A stretch of DNA of 12,362 nt from positions 1 to 12,362 of the forward strand of contig SYFI01000128.1 in assembly GCA_005800465.1 (NCBI GenBank), written 5' to 3'. The notes beneath the pieces were generated by a model. The model saw nothing but the letters and a program-made list of their open reading frames with translations, was not told where the DNA came from and did no database searches. The translations under genes were made by a program, and so were the position numbers. The stretch is from Actinomycetota bacterium. Lineage in GTDB: Bacteria; Actinomycetota; Thermoleophilia; Miltoncostaeales; Miltoncostaeaceae. Shown piece by piece: positions 6,762 through 12,362 of the stretch; the first letter of the stretch is position 1, and every line of letters starts with the position of its first letter.

Positions 6762-7178
6762 CTACTCCAGCGACCCCCGCGGGCGAATCCACTGCATCGG
6801 CTGGCCGGTGACGGCCTCGATGGGGTCATAGTCCTCGTCGTAATGCAGCACGGGGATGCCAGCCGACTCGGCTGCAGCCGCGATAAGCAGGTCGGGGTGG
6901 CTCACCTGGCGTTGATGCAGGGCACCCTGCGCAGCCAGGGCGTCGTACACATGAAGCACCCGGTCCCACTCAGGCTGGTTGATGGGGCACTGCGGGAGAG
7001 CGGTAAGATCGGACCTCGCTTGCGCGTAGTCATCTGGGTTCCGTGACGAATAGAGCAACTCGAGCATTACTGGGGCGCAGGTCGCCACCCGACCATCTTT
7101 CGCGAGCGCGAGAAGCTCGTCATGAACATCCGCAGCCCGTTTCGCCCAGGACCACGCGCTCGTATCCACCAGGAACAT
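6762..7178 (-). CDS. vapC: VapC-type PIN-domain ribonuclease toxin (second pair)
   Basis: The 138-residue PIN-domain toxin has all the expected acidic residues: FLVDTSAW with Asp5, MLELLYSSRN with Glu40, HPDLLIAAAAE with Asp96, and HYDEDYDPI with Asp114 and Asp116. The ending, QPMQWIRPRGSLE, matches a common actinobacterial VapC subfamily. These cut specific RNAs and are blocked by the partner antitoxin. The start ATG 7178 overlaps the antitoxin stop by one base (TGATG), the same coupling seen in the other vapBC pair, but the two toxins belong to different subgroups. A longer frame upstream is only the antitoxin region read out of frame. Confidence 0.9.
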   Translation of the reverse strand: MFLVDTSAWSWAKRAADVHDELLALAKDGRVATCAPVMLELLYSSRNPDDYAQARSDLTALPQCPINQPEWDRVLHVYDALAAQGALHQRQVSHPDLLIAAAAESAGIPVLHYDEDYDPIEAVTGQPMQWIRPRGSLE

Positions 7179-7396
7179 CAGAAGGTCCGGGGGCGACGGA
7201 GGGCGCTCACCATCTCTGGGGTGAGATCCGAGAACCCTCGCTCCGCAAGCCGCACCCCGGCATCCCTTCGCACAACCTCGGCCAGGCTGCGGTTGATGGC
7301 ATCCGTTGCCGACGTGGTGCCGAGCGCCTTCTTGGCCTGCTCCAGCAGGTCGGCATCGGCATTGAACGTGATGCGTTTCACGCGATGATCCGGCAT
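7178..7396 (-). CDS. vapB: VapB-type antitoxin (second pair)
   Basis: The 72-residue protein starts MPDHRVKRITFNADADLLEQAKKALG, a short DNA-binding segment of the ribbon-helix-helix VapB type. It continues TSATDAINRSLAEVVRRDAG and ends in a tail (FSDLTPEMVSALRR) expected to wrap the toxin. ATG 7396 is chosen for GGAAGGAGC five bases upstream; in-frame codons further up (to 7525) run through the AT-rich promoter and are not coding-like. It is transcribed ahead of vapC and divergently from the gene at 7552. Confidence 0.88.
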   Translation of the reverse strand: MPDHRVKRITFNADADLLEQAKKALGTTSATDAINRSLAEVVRRDAGVRLAERGFSDLTPEMVSALRRPRTF

Positions 7397-7447
7397 GAGT
7401 TGCTCCTTCCGACGCCATGAGGCCGACGGTATTCGGCCCCGAGTCAC

Positions 7448-7479
7448 GTATGTATCATAAATAGTAATTTGTATGTATC
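7448..7479. promoter_or_regulatory. AT-rich promoter with direct repeats upstream of the second vapBC
   Basis: GTATGTATC occurs at 7448-7456 and again at 7471-7479, 23 bases apart, with the AT-rich stretch ATAAATAGTAATTT between. On the minus strand TATGAT (ATCATA at 7454-7459) is a good -10 element about 60 bases before the vapB start. Two direct sites over the promoter fit autorepression by the antitoxin. The same region may carry the divergent promoter for the gene at 7552. Confidence 0.5.
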
Positions 7480-7551
7480 CGGAGTGCGACGTATCTGCGT
7501 GGCCGCGCCGGTAACCTGCCCACACCTATTCGCTTCGAGGAGATTCGTGAC

Positions 7552-8058
7552 ATGGGCAGTGCACCCGTCCCCGGCGGCCTGAGCACCGGCATCGGCCGTG
7601 CGGCAGTGGCAGACCCGGCCACCAATACATGGGGCGCCCGCGTGGTGGCCATTGAGGGCACTCGCGCCGCTGGCGTCGACGTAATCGCGTGGTTCAGCGA
7701 CGCCAATGCCATGGTGAGCGCACTCGCCGTGGAGATCCCCCTGTGGAACGTGGATGCCTCGAATGAGGATGAGACCTTCCGCGCCCAGAACATCGCCAGC
7801 ATCGGGGCACGGATCGTGTCGGGTGGTGGTGCCGGCGAGGAGACACTCAAGTTCACCATCCCGGCGCTTCAGCAGATTCTCGCCAAGGACGCCACCATCG
7901 CCTGGATCGGCAGCCTTGATGGCCTGCTGCAGGGCGATCAGGACTACCCAATCGAGATCCGGTCGGAGTTCCGCTCGGGCGGCGACGGCACCGCGCCCAT
8001 CGCCGATGGCGAGCGCGACGGGTTTGTGCAGTTCCTGCGCGACCGCGCTCCCGCCTGA
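7552..8058 (+). CDS. Protein of unknown function (168 residues)
   Basis: I do not recognise this soluble, acidic-to-neutral protein. It has no signal peptide or membrane segment. Its composition is protein-like, with alternating strands (TWGARVVAIEG, GVDVIAWFSD, MVSALAVEIPLWNVD) in the first half, a central TFRAQNIASIGARIVSGGGAG, and a helical segment (FTIPALQQILAKDATIAWIG) before a mixed C-terminus ending FVQFLRDRAPA. GAGGAG lies upstream of ATG 7552 at the long end of normal spacing. A strong terminator follows, so it looks like a single-gene unit. It is divergent from the second vapBC and may share that promoter region, but nothing else links it to the toxin. Confidence 0.75.
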   Translation: MGSAPVPGGLSTGIGRAAVADPATNTWGARVVAIEGTRAAGVDVIAWFSDANAMVSALAVEIPLWNVDASNEDETFRAQNIASIGARIVSGGGAGEETLKFTIPALQQILAKDATIAWIGSLDGLLQGDQDYPIEIRSEFRSGGDGTAPIADGERDGFVQFLRDRAPA

Positions 8059-8133
8059 CCAGATCTGCGGCGCTAGGTTCGGGGTGCGGCAGGCGCGATG
8101 GCCTGTGAGAGGGGCGCCCGCCGCGTGACCAAC

Positions 8134-8168
8134 CGCCCCTCCTGCCCGCCGACCGGGTGGGAGGGGCG
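8134..8168 (+). terminator. Intrinsic hairpin terminator
   Basis: CGCCCCTCC (8134-8142) pairs with GGAGGGGCG (8160-8168); two G.T wobbles and CCCG/CGGG extend the stem to 15 pairs with a five-base loop. It is followed by TTCGATATTTGT and lies 76 bases after the stop of the 168-residue protein gene. Confidence 0.75.
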
Positions 8169-8317
8169 TTCGATATTTGTGCTCCGCGCTGGCCGGTGGG
8201 CCATGTTGGCCCCGATTAACGACCGCACCACTGGAATTGCGTACGCGTCATCGTAATCCGCGTACGTCCGCATTCGATATGACTCGTGGATACCCGTCTC
8301 CGCGGGCATGGTGCACG

Positions 8318-8333
8318 GACCGGCCCGCCGGTC
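8318..8333 (-). terminator. Short GC hairpin after the 285-residue protein gene
   Basis: GACCGGC and GCCGGTC flank two bases, a compact hairpin starting seven bases past the stop of the minus-strand gene that ends at 8340. There is no T run, so it is a weak terminator candidate. Confidence 0.35.
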
Positions 8334-8339
8334 GCGGGG

Positions 8340-9197
8340 TTACTCCCCGGAGATGAAGGGCTGCAGCGCGGCGGCCACAATGAGCGTGGCGGCCTCGGTG
8401 GGAGTGAGCCCCTCGCCGGCAGCGAAGGCCAGCACCTGTTCGGTGGTGATGGTGATGGGGATTCCCCCCACAGCGCCGGCGATGGCGCGTCGGCCCGGAT
8501 CCCAGGCGATGCCCACGGCATCACTGGGAATCGCCGCCTCGGCGATGAGATCCCACTGGCCCGGGGCCACGGCCATGATGGCCGTGACGCGGTCAATCAC
8601 GTCGCCGGCGTAGTCCCACTCACGCCACCAGCCGACCTTCGACGGGTGCACACGGGCCGCATCGCTGGCGTCCAGCGGACCGCCATCGAGATCAGGCACC
8701 GCCACCTCACCCTTGGGCGCCTGCACCACGGCGATACCCACTCCCGGCGCGATGATCTCCCAGCAGGTCTCACCGGGTTCCGCCTTGGCATTGGCGAAGG
8801 CCCGCCGCCAGGCATCGCGCGCAAACAGCCAGCGGCCCCACTTACGCGCGATGTCCTCCGGTGCCGGCTGGTGGCCAACAAGGACGCCCGCATCAACGTG
8901 AGGCAAATCGCTGCCCACCAGGCGGGGCAACACCGCGATTACGCCCGTGGCGCTCACGGCCAACGTGCCGAGCGAGGGCTCATCGGGAGTGATGGTGAGG
9001 AAGGTGCGCTCGGGCTCGGGATCGCGGGTGGGCAGTGCCTGGGTGCCGTTCTCATGAATCTCGGCGATGAGCCCCAGCGGGTCGCCGTCGAGCTTAAATG
9101 CGCACTCGCCACATGCGTGCACATCGCCCGGAATGTCCATGAGATGCATCCACACCACGCCGCCCACGACGAGGCCATCAACTGAGTGCAGGATCAC
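8340..9197 (-). CDS. Protein of unknown function (285 residues) with a CGEC pair
   Basis: I do not recognise a family. The protein begins MILHSVDGLVVGGVVWMHLMDIPG and has one close Cys pair, HACGEC (Cys29, Cys32), that could bind metal or form a disulfide. Further segments are TFLTITPDEPSLGTLAVS, ARKWGRWLFARDAWRRAF, WEIIAPGVGIAVVQAP and a C-terminal GEGLTPTEAATLIVAAALQPF. There is no clear signal or membrane helix. The start is GTG 9197 with no ribosome site but a TAGGCT about seven bases upstream, so a leaderless message is possible; an ATG about 20 codons in is the alternative. The opposite-strand open frame over the same bases is Arg/His/Gly-rich and not protein-like. It is divergent from the small exported protein at 9266. 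Confidence 0.78.
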   Translation of the reverse strand: MILHSVDGLVVGGVVWMHLMDIPGDVHACGECAFKLDGDPLGLIAEIHENGTQALPTRDPEPERTFLTITPDEPSLGTLAVSATGVIAVLPRLVGSDLPHVDAGVLVGHQPAPEDIARKWGRWLFARDAWRRAFANAKAEPGETCWEIIAPGVGIAVVQAPKGEVAVPDLDGGPLDASDAARVHPSKVGWWREWDYAGDVIDRVTAIMAVAPGQWDLIAEAAIPSDAVGIAWDPGRRAIAGAVGGIPITITTEQVLAFAAGEGLTPTEAATLIVAAALQPFISGE

Positions 9198-9265
9198 GCG
9201 CGGGAGCCTAGGGATTTATGCACCGGTACAGTGGCGCCACCACCCCGATGACCAAAGGATGCCGA

Positions 9266-9616
9266 ATGCGCAAGACCATCATCGCCGTCGCCGCCATTGC
9301 AGTGGCTGCCACCCCCGCCATCGCCCTCGCAGGTGCGCAGGGCGCGGCCAAGGACTGCGGCAGCATTGTCGTTACCACGGCAAAGCCCACGTGGATTCGC
9401 ACAGCCAGCACCTGGCACCTCAACGCCTTCGCCCCCAGTAAGTCGCAGCTGCTGTCGTGCTCCACGGTCACCAAAGTGGCCAACACCTACCTCAGTACCG
9501 GCAAGGCCAGCGGCTACGTGGTGGTGGCCTTCAAGGGACTGACCGGGCGCAACCTGTACAAAGGCAGCGCGGCGACCAAGATCGGCTTCCAGATCTATCA
9601 GGATTCCACCAAGTAG
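9266..9616 (+). CDS. Small exported protein with two cysteines
   Basis: The 116-residue protein has a clear signal peptide (MRKTIIAVAAIAVAATPAIALA, cleavage near residue 22-23). The mature part has Cys31 and Cys65, which could form one disulfide, strands such as GSIVVTT and GYVVVAFKG, and a short tail ending QIYQDSTK. It is about the size of small one-domain secreted proteins; the function is not recognised. ATG 9266 is preferred to the earlier in-frame ATGs at 9218 and 9248 because AAAGGA lies just upstream and the signal starts at once. The stop is four bases from the end of the convergent zinc-ribbon gene. Confidence 0.8.
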   Translation: MRKTIIAVAAIAVAATPAIALAGAQGAAKDCGSIVVTTAKPTWIRTASTWHLNAFAPSKSQLLSCSTVTKVANTYLSTGKASGYVVVAFKGLTGRNLYKGSAATKIGFQIYQDSTK

Positions 9617-9620
9617 CCCG

Positions 9621-9959
9621 CTACGTGATGAGGGAGGCGATCACCGCCCGGTGGTCGCCTCCCGCGGGGGCCCGCACAAAGAGCCACCAGCGGTAATAGG
9701 CGTCGCGGGCGTCGGACGTAACCGCCACGCCGCGATCCACCGACTGCGTGGGGGTGAGGCGAAATGCGGCATCGATCACCGCACGGGTGTCCAGGTCGTC
9801 GGCACGAAAGCCACGAAGTGCGGCGGCCACCGCACCCGGGGCGTCTCCCTCTCCCCCCTCGTACCTGGCACCGCACGACGGGCAGGCACCGGGCGTGATG
9901 TCGTCCGCGCCGTCCACCACCACTGTGGCGCACAGCGGGCAGATCAACCGTGCGCTCAT
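9621..9959 (-). CDS. Zinc-ribbon protein, last gene of the rph-rdgB operon
   Basis: The 112-residue protein opens with a zinc ribbon: Cys7-X2-Cys10 and Cys26-X2-Cys29 (ICPLC, CPSCGARYEGG). The remainder is a mixed region (GAVAAALRGFRADDLDTRAVIDAAF, DAYYRWWLFVRAP) without a known motif. ATG 9959 overlaps the stop of the membrane protein gene in an ATGA, so the two are made together. The zinc ribbon may serve RNA, DNA or protein contact; pairing with a membrane protein suggests a small membrane-linked complex, which is inference. Open frame upstream of 9959 is read-through of the neighbour and is excluded. Confidence 0.82.
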   Translation of the reverse strand: MSARLICPLCATVVVDGADDITPGACPSCGARYEGGEGDAPGAVAAALRGFRADDLDTRAVIDAAFRLTPTQSVDRGVAVTSDARDAYYRWWLFVRAPAGGDHRAVIASLIT

Positions 9960-10687
9960 CGGGTGAGAAGCGGAAGCAGCAGCGATGCCAGTGCGATGAG
10001 CCCGGCAAGGATGGCCATGGACGGCACACCGCGGCGGCGCACCAGAAACCACACCAGCCAGTAGGCCACCACGGCGGTAAGTCCCACCACGATGACGGTG
10101 AGCACCTGCATGCCCGTGGCGAAGTGCCGGGTGATACCCACGCCGGCGAGCACCGTGGTGAGCAGCGCGCCGAGGGCCACCGAATCGATGCCACCGGCAT
10201 CCATGTCGCGCAGGTTCTTGGCCTCCCATCCCATCCAGATGGCCGAGAAGATAAACCAGCCGGCCATCACCACCTCTGCAGTGGCGCGCACCATCGAGGG
10301 GGTGCCGTTCCAGTCGGCCAGCATCCAGATGCCACACACCAGCTCCACGGCCGCGGCGGCTGCCACCACCGGCCATGTGGCGTTGATAACCCTGCGCTGA
10401 TCGGCGTCCATGGCACCGGGCGCCGGGATCTCGGCCTCGGCATCAACCGGATGGATACGACCGGCATTGATGAGACGCCTGCGGATAATCAGGCCGATGA
10501 TCAGCACCACGATGCCCCCACCGGCACCGATGACAAACGATGAGAGGGCCACGCCTGCGGGCGTGCCGCCGGCCACGCGCATGACGTTGTACACCACCAC
10601 CCAGCCCACGAGCACGGCGCTGATCAGCCACGAGATGAGTCGGCCTGGGCGCGGCCAGATGGATGCCTGCACGGCCGGTGCGCTCAC
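9956..10687 (-). CDS. Polytopic membrane protein of unknown function
   Basis: The 243-residue protein has about seven hydrophobic segments. Clear ones are LISWLISAVLVGWVVVYNV (about 18-36), FVIGAGGGIVVLIIGLII (about 51-68), WPVVAAAAAVELVCGIWML (about 105-123), the pair around MAGWFIFSAIWMGW, LGALLTTVLAGVGI, VLTVIVVGLTAVVAYWLVWFLV and AILAGLIALASLLLPLL. A basic loop (RRRLINAGRIHPVDAE) separates the second and third. It has no transporter or enzyme signature that I recognise. GTG 10687 overlaps the dehydrogenase stop in a GTGA, and its own stop overlaps the zinc-ribbon start. Confidence 0.83.
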   Translation of the reverse strand: MSAPAVQASIWPRPGRLISWLISAVLVGWVVVYNVMRVAGGTPAGVALSSFVIGAGGGIVVLIIGLIIRRRLINAGRIHPVDAEAEIPAPGAMDADQRRVINATWPVVAAAAAVELVCGIWMLADWNGTPSMVRATAEVVMAGWFIFSAIWMGWEAKNLRDMDAGGIDSVALGALLTTVLAGVGITRHFATGMQVLTVIVVGLTAVVAYWLVWFLVRRRGVPSMAILAGLIALASLLLPLLTR

Positions 10688-11421
10688 CTGCGCTCCGACT
10701 GGCCGCCATCAACGCTCAGCACCTGTCCCGTAACGAATTCTGCGGTCACGAGGTAAAGCATGGCATCCACAACGTCGCCCGGGGTGCCCATGCGCCCAAG
10801 GATGGTCTCGGCAGACAGGTTGGTCTCAACTTGAGGGCCAGCGCCGTCGGGCACCAGTACCGGCCCGGGGGCGATGGCGTTTACGAGCACGTGGGGGGCG
10901 TACGCCTGCGACAGCAGACGGGTGAGCATAATGAGCCCCGCCTTCGACACCGAATGGGGCGCGCGGTGCACCCACGGGCGCATGCCACCGACGTCGGCGA
11001 TGTTGATGATGCGCCCGAAGCCGCGCACGGCCATGGCGCTCCCGATGCGCTGCGACAGAAACATGGGCGACGTGAGGTTTATCGCCAGCGCGCGATCCCA
11101 GTCGTCGCGGGTGACCTCGTCGAACGATCCCGACTCCCACGTGCTGGCCGAGTTGATGAGGATGTCCACGCCCCCAAAGGCCTCCTCGGCACGGGCCGCC
11201 AGCTGCTCGGCTGCGCCGGGCACCGACAGATCAGCCTGCATGGTCACCGCATTGACGCCCTTCTCGCGACACTCAACGGCCAGGGCGTTGGCCTTGTCGG
11301 CGGACGTGCCGTAGTGAATGCACACATCCACCCCGCATGAGGCGAGCGCAGATGCCATGGCGCCGCCAATGCGGTGCCCGCCCCCGGTAATCAGGGCGCT
11401 CTTGCCGGTGGGGTCGATCAT
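10684..11421 (-). CDS. Short-chain dehydrogenase/reductase, PTR1-like, with His in place of the catalytic Tyr
   Basis: The 245-residue protein matches the classical SDR length and Rossmann fold: ALITGGGHRIGGAMASAL with nucleotide motif G13-G19, ADLS (63-66), LINSAS (N90), a helix with ALAINLTSP, and NAIAPGPV. GGGHRIG and IADVGG resemble the pteridine-reductase/FolM-like group rather than fatty-acid reductases. In that group Asp replaces the usual catalytic Ser; here it is Asp143. Lys160 is present, but the expected Tyr156 is His (PHSVSK). The C-terminus FVTGQVLSVDGGQS is intact. It lies between rdgB and a membrane protein with 4-base overlaps on both sides. A substrate cannot be named. Confidence 0.87.
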   Translation of the reverse strand: MIDPTGKSALITGGGHRIGGAMASALASCGVDVCIHYGTSADKANALAVECREKGVNAVTMQADLSVPGAAEQLAARAEEAFGGVDILINSASTWESGSFDEVTRDDWDRALAINLTSPMFLSQRIGSAMAVRGFGRIINIADVGGMRPWVHRAPHSVSKAGLIMLTRLLSQAYAPHVLVNAIAPGPVLVPDGAGPQVETNLSAETILGRMGTPGDVVDAMLYLVTAEFVTGQVLSVDGGQSERR

Positions 11422-11990
11422 GAGATCTCCAAGAGGCGCGCCATCGACCGCGCAGCGCGGCCGCGGTGGCTGATGGCGCTCTTGTCGTCGCGGGTCATCT
11501 GGGCGAGGGTGCGCTCGTCGCCCAGCGGTCGAAACACCGGGTCGTACCCAAATCCGTCGTCGCCGCTGGCCTCACGGGTGATCTCGCCGGGCAGCACGCC
11601 GTTGGCGATGAGCATCTGGCCACCCGGTGCGAGGGCAACCAGACAGCAACCAAACGCGGCCCCGCGGTCATCCTCCTTACCGAGTTCCTTGATGAGCAGG
11701 TTGCAGTTGTCGGCATAGGTGGCATTGGGGCCCGCGTAGCGCGAGGAGTACACGCCCGGGCGGCCACCCAGTGCATGCACGAACAGGCCCGAGTCGTCGG
11801 CCATCACAATGACGTCATCGGGCACGTCTGCGCGCAGGGCCTTGGCCTTGATGCGCGCGTTCTGAAACAGGGTTGTGCCGGTCTCCTCCGGGTCGAAGCC
11901 GTCGGGGGCCACGTCAATGGGGACATCGCCAAACAGCACTTGGAGCTCGCGCACCTTGTCCTTGTTACCGGTCGCCAAGACGATCTTCAC
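11418..11990 (-). CDS. rdgB: RdgB/HAM1 XTP/dITP pyrophosphatase
   Basis: The 190-residue protein hydrolyses non-canonical purine nucleoside triphosphates (ITP, dITP, XTP) to monophosphates, cleansing the nucleotide pool. Motifs are in order: IVLATGNKDKVREL (substrate loop, 3-16), EETGTTLFQNARIKA, VMADDSGLFV (catalytic acidic pair), GRPGVYSSRYAG, SGDDGFGYDPVF and SAISHRGRA. GTG 11990 gives the N-terminus expected for the family; the in-frame extension to 12164 only translates the tandem repeats. The start has no ribosome site but lies in a GTGA with an upstream open frame, suggesting coupled translation. Its stop overlaps the dehydrogenase ATG. Placement just after rph is common in bacteria. 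Confidence 0.95.
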   Translation of the reverse strand: MKIVLATGNKDKVRELQVLFGDVPIDVAPDGFDPEETGTTLFQNARIKAKALRADVPDDVIVMADDSGLFVHALGGRPGVYSSRYAGPNATYADNCNLLIKELGKEDDRGAAFGCCLVALAPGGQMLIANGVLPGEITREASGDDGFGYDPVFRPLGDERTLAQMTRDDKSAISHRGRAARSMARLLEIS

Positions 11991-12262
11991 TTCGCGCGCC
12001 GTGAACGCTCGAGGGTGAGAACCGGTGATGCCTGTGCGAACGATTGGCATGCATGCCGTGAACGCCGGGGGGCGGTAACCGGCGCCGCTCCTATTCGCGA
12101 CGGGTCCTCGTGTCGTGAGCGCCGGGGTGCGGTAATCGGCGCCGCTCGTACTGGCGATGAGCATTCGTGTCGTGAACGCCGGAGTGCGGTAACCGGCGCC
12201 GCTCCTACTGGCAATGGGTATGGGTCCTTTGGACCCGACCCGCGCTGAGACAGTCGGGGCAC
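11987..12262 (-). other. Possible translated repeat ORF between rph and rdgB
   Basis: A 91-codon frame starts at GTG 12262, four bases past the rph stop, and ends in a 4-base GTGA overlap with the rdgB start. It encodes 19-residue repeats built on AAPVTAPRRSRHE, strongly basic, with no known domain. Since 57 bases is 19 codons and the repeat lacks stops, other frames are open too, so openness alone proves little. It may be a real basic peptide, or simply a ribosome path linking rph to rdgB. Confidence 0.3.
12001..12228. repeat. Four 57-bp tandem repeats between rph and rdgB
   Basis: The units are 12001-12057 (diverged), 12058-12114, 12115-12171 and 12172-12228, each opening with GTGAACGCC or a close variant. 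The last three are very similar and share the core GGTAACCGGCGCCGCTC, with minor changes. The unit length is exactly 19 codons. The first unit abuts the rdgB start region. The core is related, in inverted orientation, to the 3' end of rph. A single repeat family expanded in place is the simplest reading. Confidence 0.85.
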
Positions 12263-12281
12263 CGGTTACCGCACTCCGGCG
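12177..12281 (-). repeat. 24-base inverted repeat spanning the rph stop, with a nested hairpin
   Basis: Bases 12258-12281, which include the last rph codons and stop, are the reverse complement of 12177-12200 in the last tandem unit with one mismatch. The 57 bases between them contain a perfect GGGTCC-TTT-GGACCC hairpin (12222-12236). In the rph-rdgB transcript this could fold into a long stem just after rph and act as an RNA-processing site, a pause or an attenuator. There is no T run for an intrinsic terminator. Confidence 0.7.
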
Positions 12282-12362
12282 CTGTCGAGTGCGTCTCTTT
12301 GAATGGTGGTCAAGGACTTGCAGCCCTCGAGCGCGAGATCGAGCAGGCCGTCGAAGACCGAC
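12266..12362 (-). CDS. rph: Ribonuclease PH, C-terminal end (5' partial)
   Basis: Only the last 31 codons are in the window; the rest lies to the right. The visible end, FDGLLDLALEGCKSLTTIQRDAL, matches the C-terminal helix of RNase PH (a LL-LA--GI--L---Q--AL pattern), a phosphorolytic 3'-to-5' exoribonuclease that trims tRNA 3' ends. Its position directly upstream of rdgB supports the call, as rph-rdgB pairs are common. The final residues SAGVR and the TAA stop fall within the inverted repeat shared with the tandem units, so the gene's end may itself have been altered by the repeat. Confidence 0.75.
   Translation of the reverse strand, partial: SVFDGLLDLALEGCKSLTTIQRDALDSAGVR

Noticed and set aside
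8286..9185. 299-codon plus-strand open frame opposite the 285-residue protein gene
   Set aside because: Its translation is dominated by Arg, His and Gly with no hydrophobic core, while the minus-strand product looks like a normal folded protein. It is a shadow of high GC content.
9604..9630. GTAGC-CC-GCTAC hairpin between the converging genes at 9616 and 9621 as a terminator
   Set aside because: The stem is only five pairs, lies over both stop codons and has no T run; it is too weak to call.
11991..12164. N-terminal extension of RdgB to an in-frame start at 12164
   Set aside because: The added residues translate tandem repeats and are not part of the RdgB family; the conserved protein starts at GTG 11990.
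12001..12228. CRISPR array
   Set aside because: Units are contiguous 57-bp tandem copies with no spacers between constant repeats, and there are no cas genes nearby.
12001..12228. Iteron-type replication origin
   Set aside because: The repeats sit inside a housekeeping operon, are GC-rich, and have no replication gene or AT-rich melting region next to them.
11466..12248. 260-codon plus-strand open frame opposite rdgB and the repeats
   Set aside because: It is antisense to a clear RdgB with all motifs, and its tail only reads the 57-bp repeats on the other strand.

Overview
The window is GC-rich and densely packed, with many 1- or 4-base gene overlaps. It looks like a chromosomal segment of an actinobacterium: it carries a DUF1269 protein, an rph-rdgB pair, and exported proteins with Ig/PKD-like domains. 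A deep-branching class such as Thermoleophilia is possible, but this is inferred from gene content and style only. There are no rRNA or tRNA genes, no CRISPR array, no transposase and no recognisable phage genes.

Layout, left to right. (1) Bases 1-2179 hold the 3' part of a conserved gene of unknown function. It is convergent with, and overlaps, a gene for a 493-residue secreted multi-domain protein. (2) Bases 2325-5072 form a toxin-antitoxin island: a HigB/HigA-type pair, a short remnant on the minus strand, then a vapB-vapC pair whose toxin gene overlaps by one base a third gene encoding a DUF4236 domain plus a helical repeat region. (3) Bases 5084-6704 hold a DUF1269 protein gene and, divergent from it, an exported protein with two internal repeats. 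They are separated by a 388-base spacer containing a large nested palindrome. (4) Bases 6762-8058 hold a second vapB-vapC pair on the minus strand and a divergent gene of unknown function with a strong terminator. (5) Bases 8340-9616 hold a divergent pair: a 285-residue protein of unknown function and a small exported protein. (6) Bases 9621-12362 hold a minus-strand operon, in transcription order: the end of rph, a spacer of 57-bp tandem repeats, rdgB, a PTR1-like short-chain dehydrogenase, a membrane protein and a zinc-ribbon protein. Each gene from rdgB onward overlaps the previous one by four bases.

The best candidates for something undescribed are three. The first is the 57-bp repeats between rph and rdgB: they are open in the reading direction, end in a GTGA overlap with rdgB, and contain inverted copies of the last codons and stop of rph. 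The second is the vapBC-DUF4236/helical-repeat operon with its paired palindromic operator. The third is the nested palindrome at 5757-5813. All functional statements come from reading the sequence and recognising family motifs; no database search was possible.
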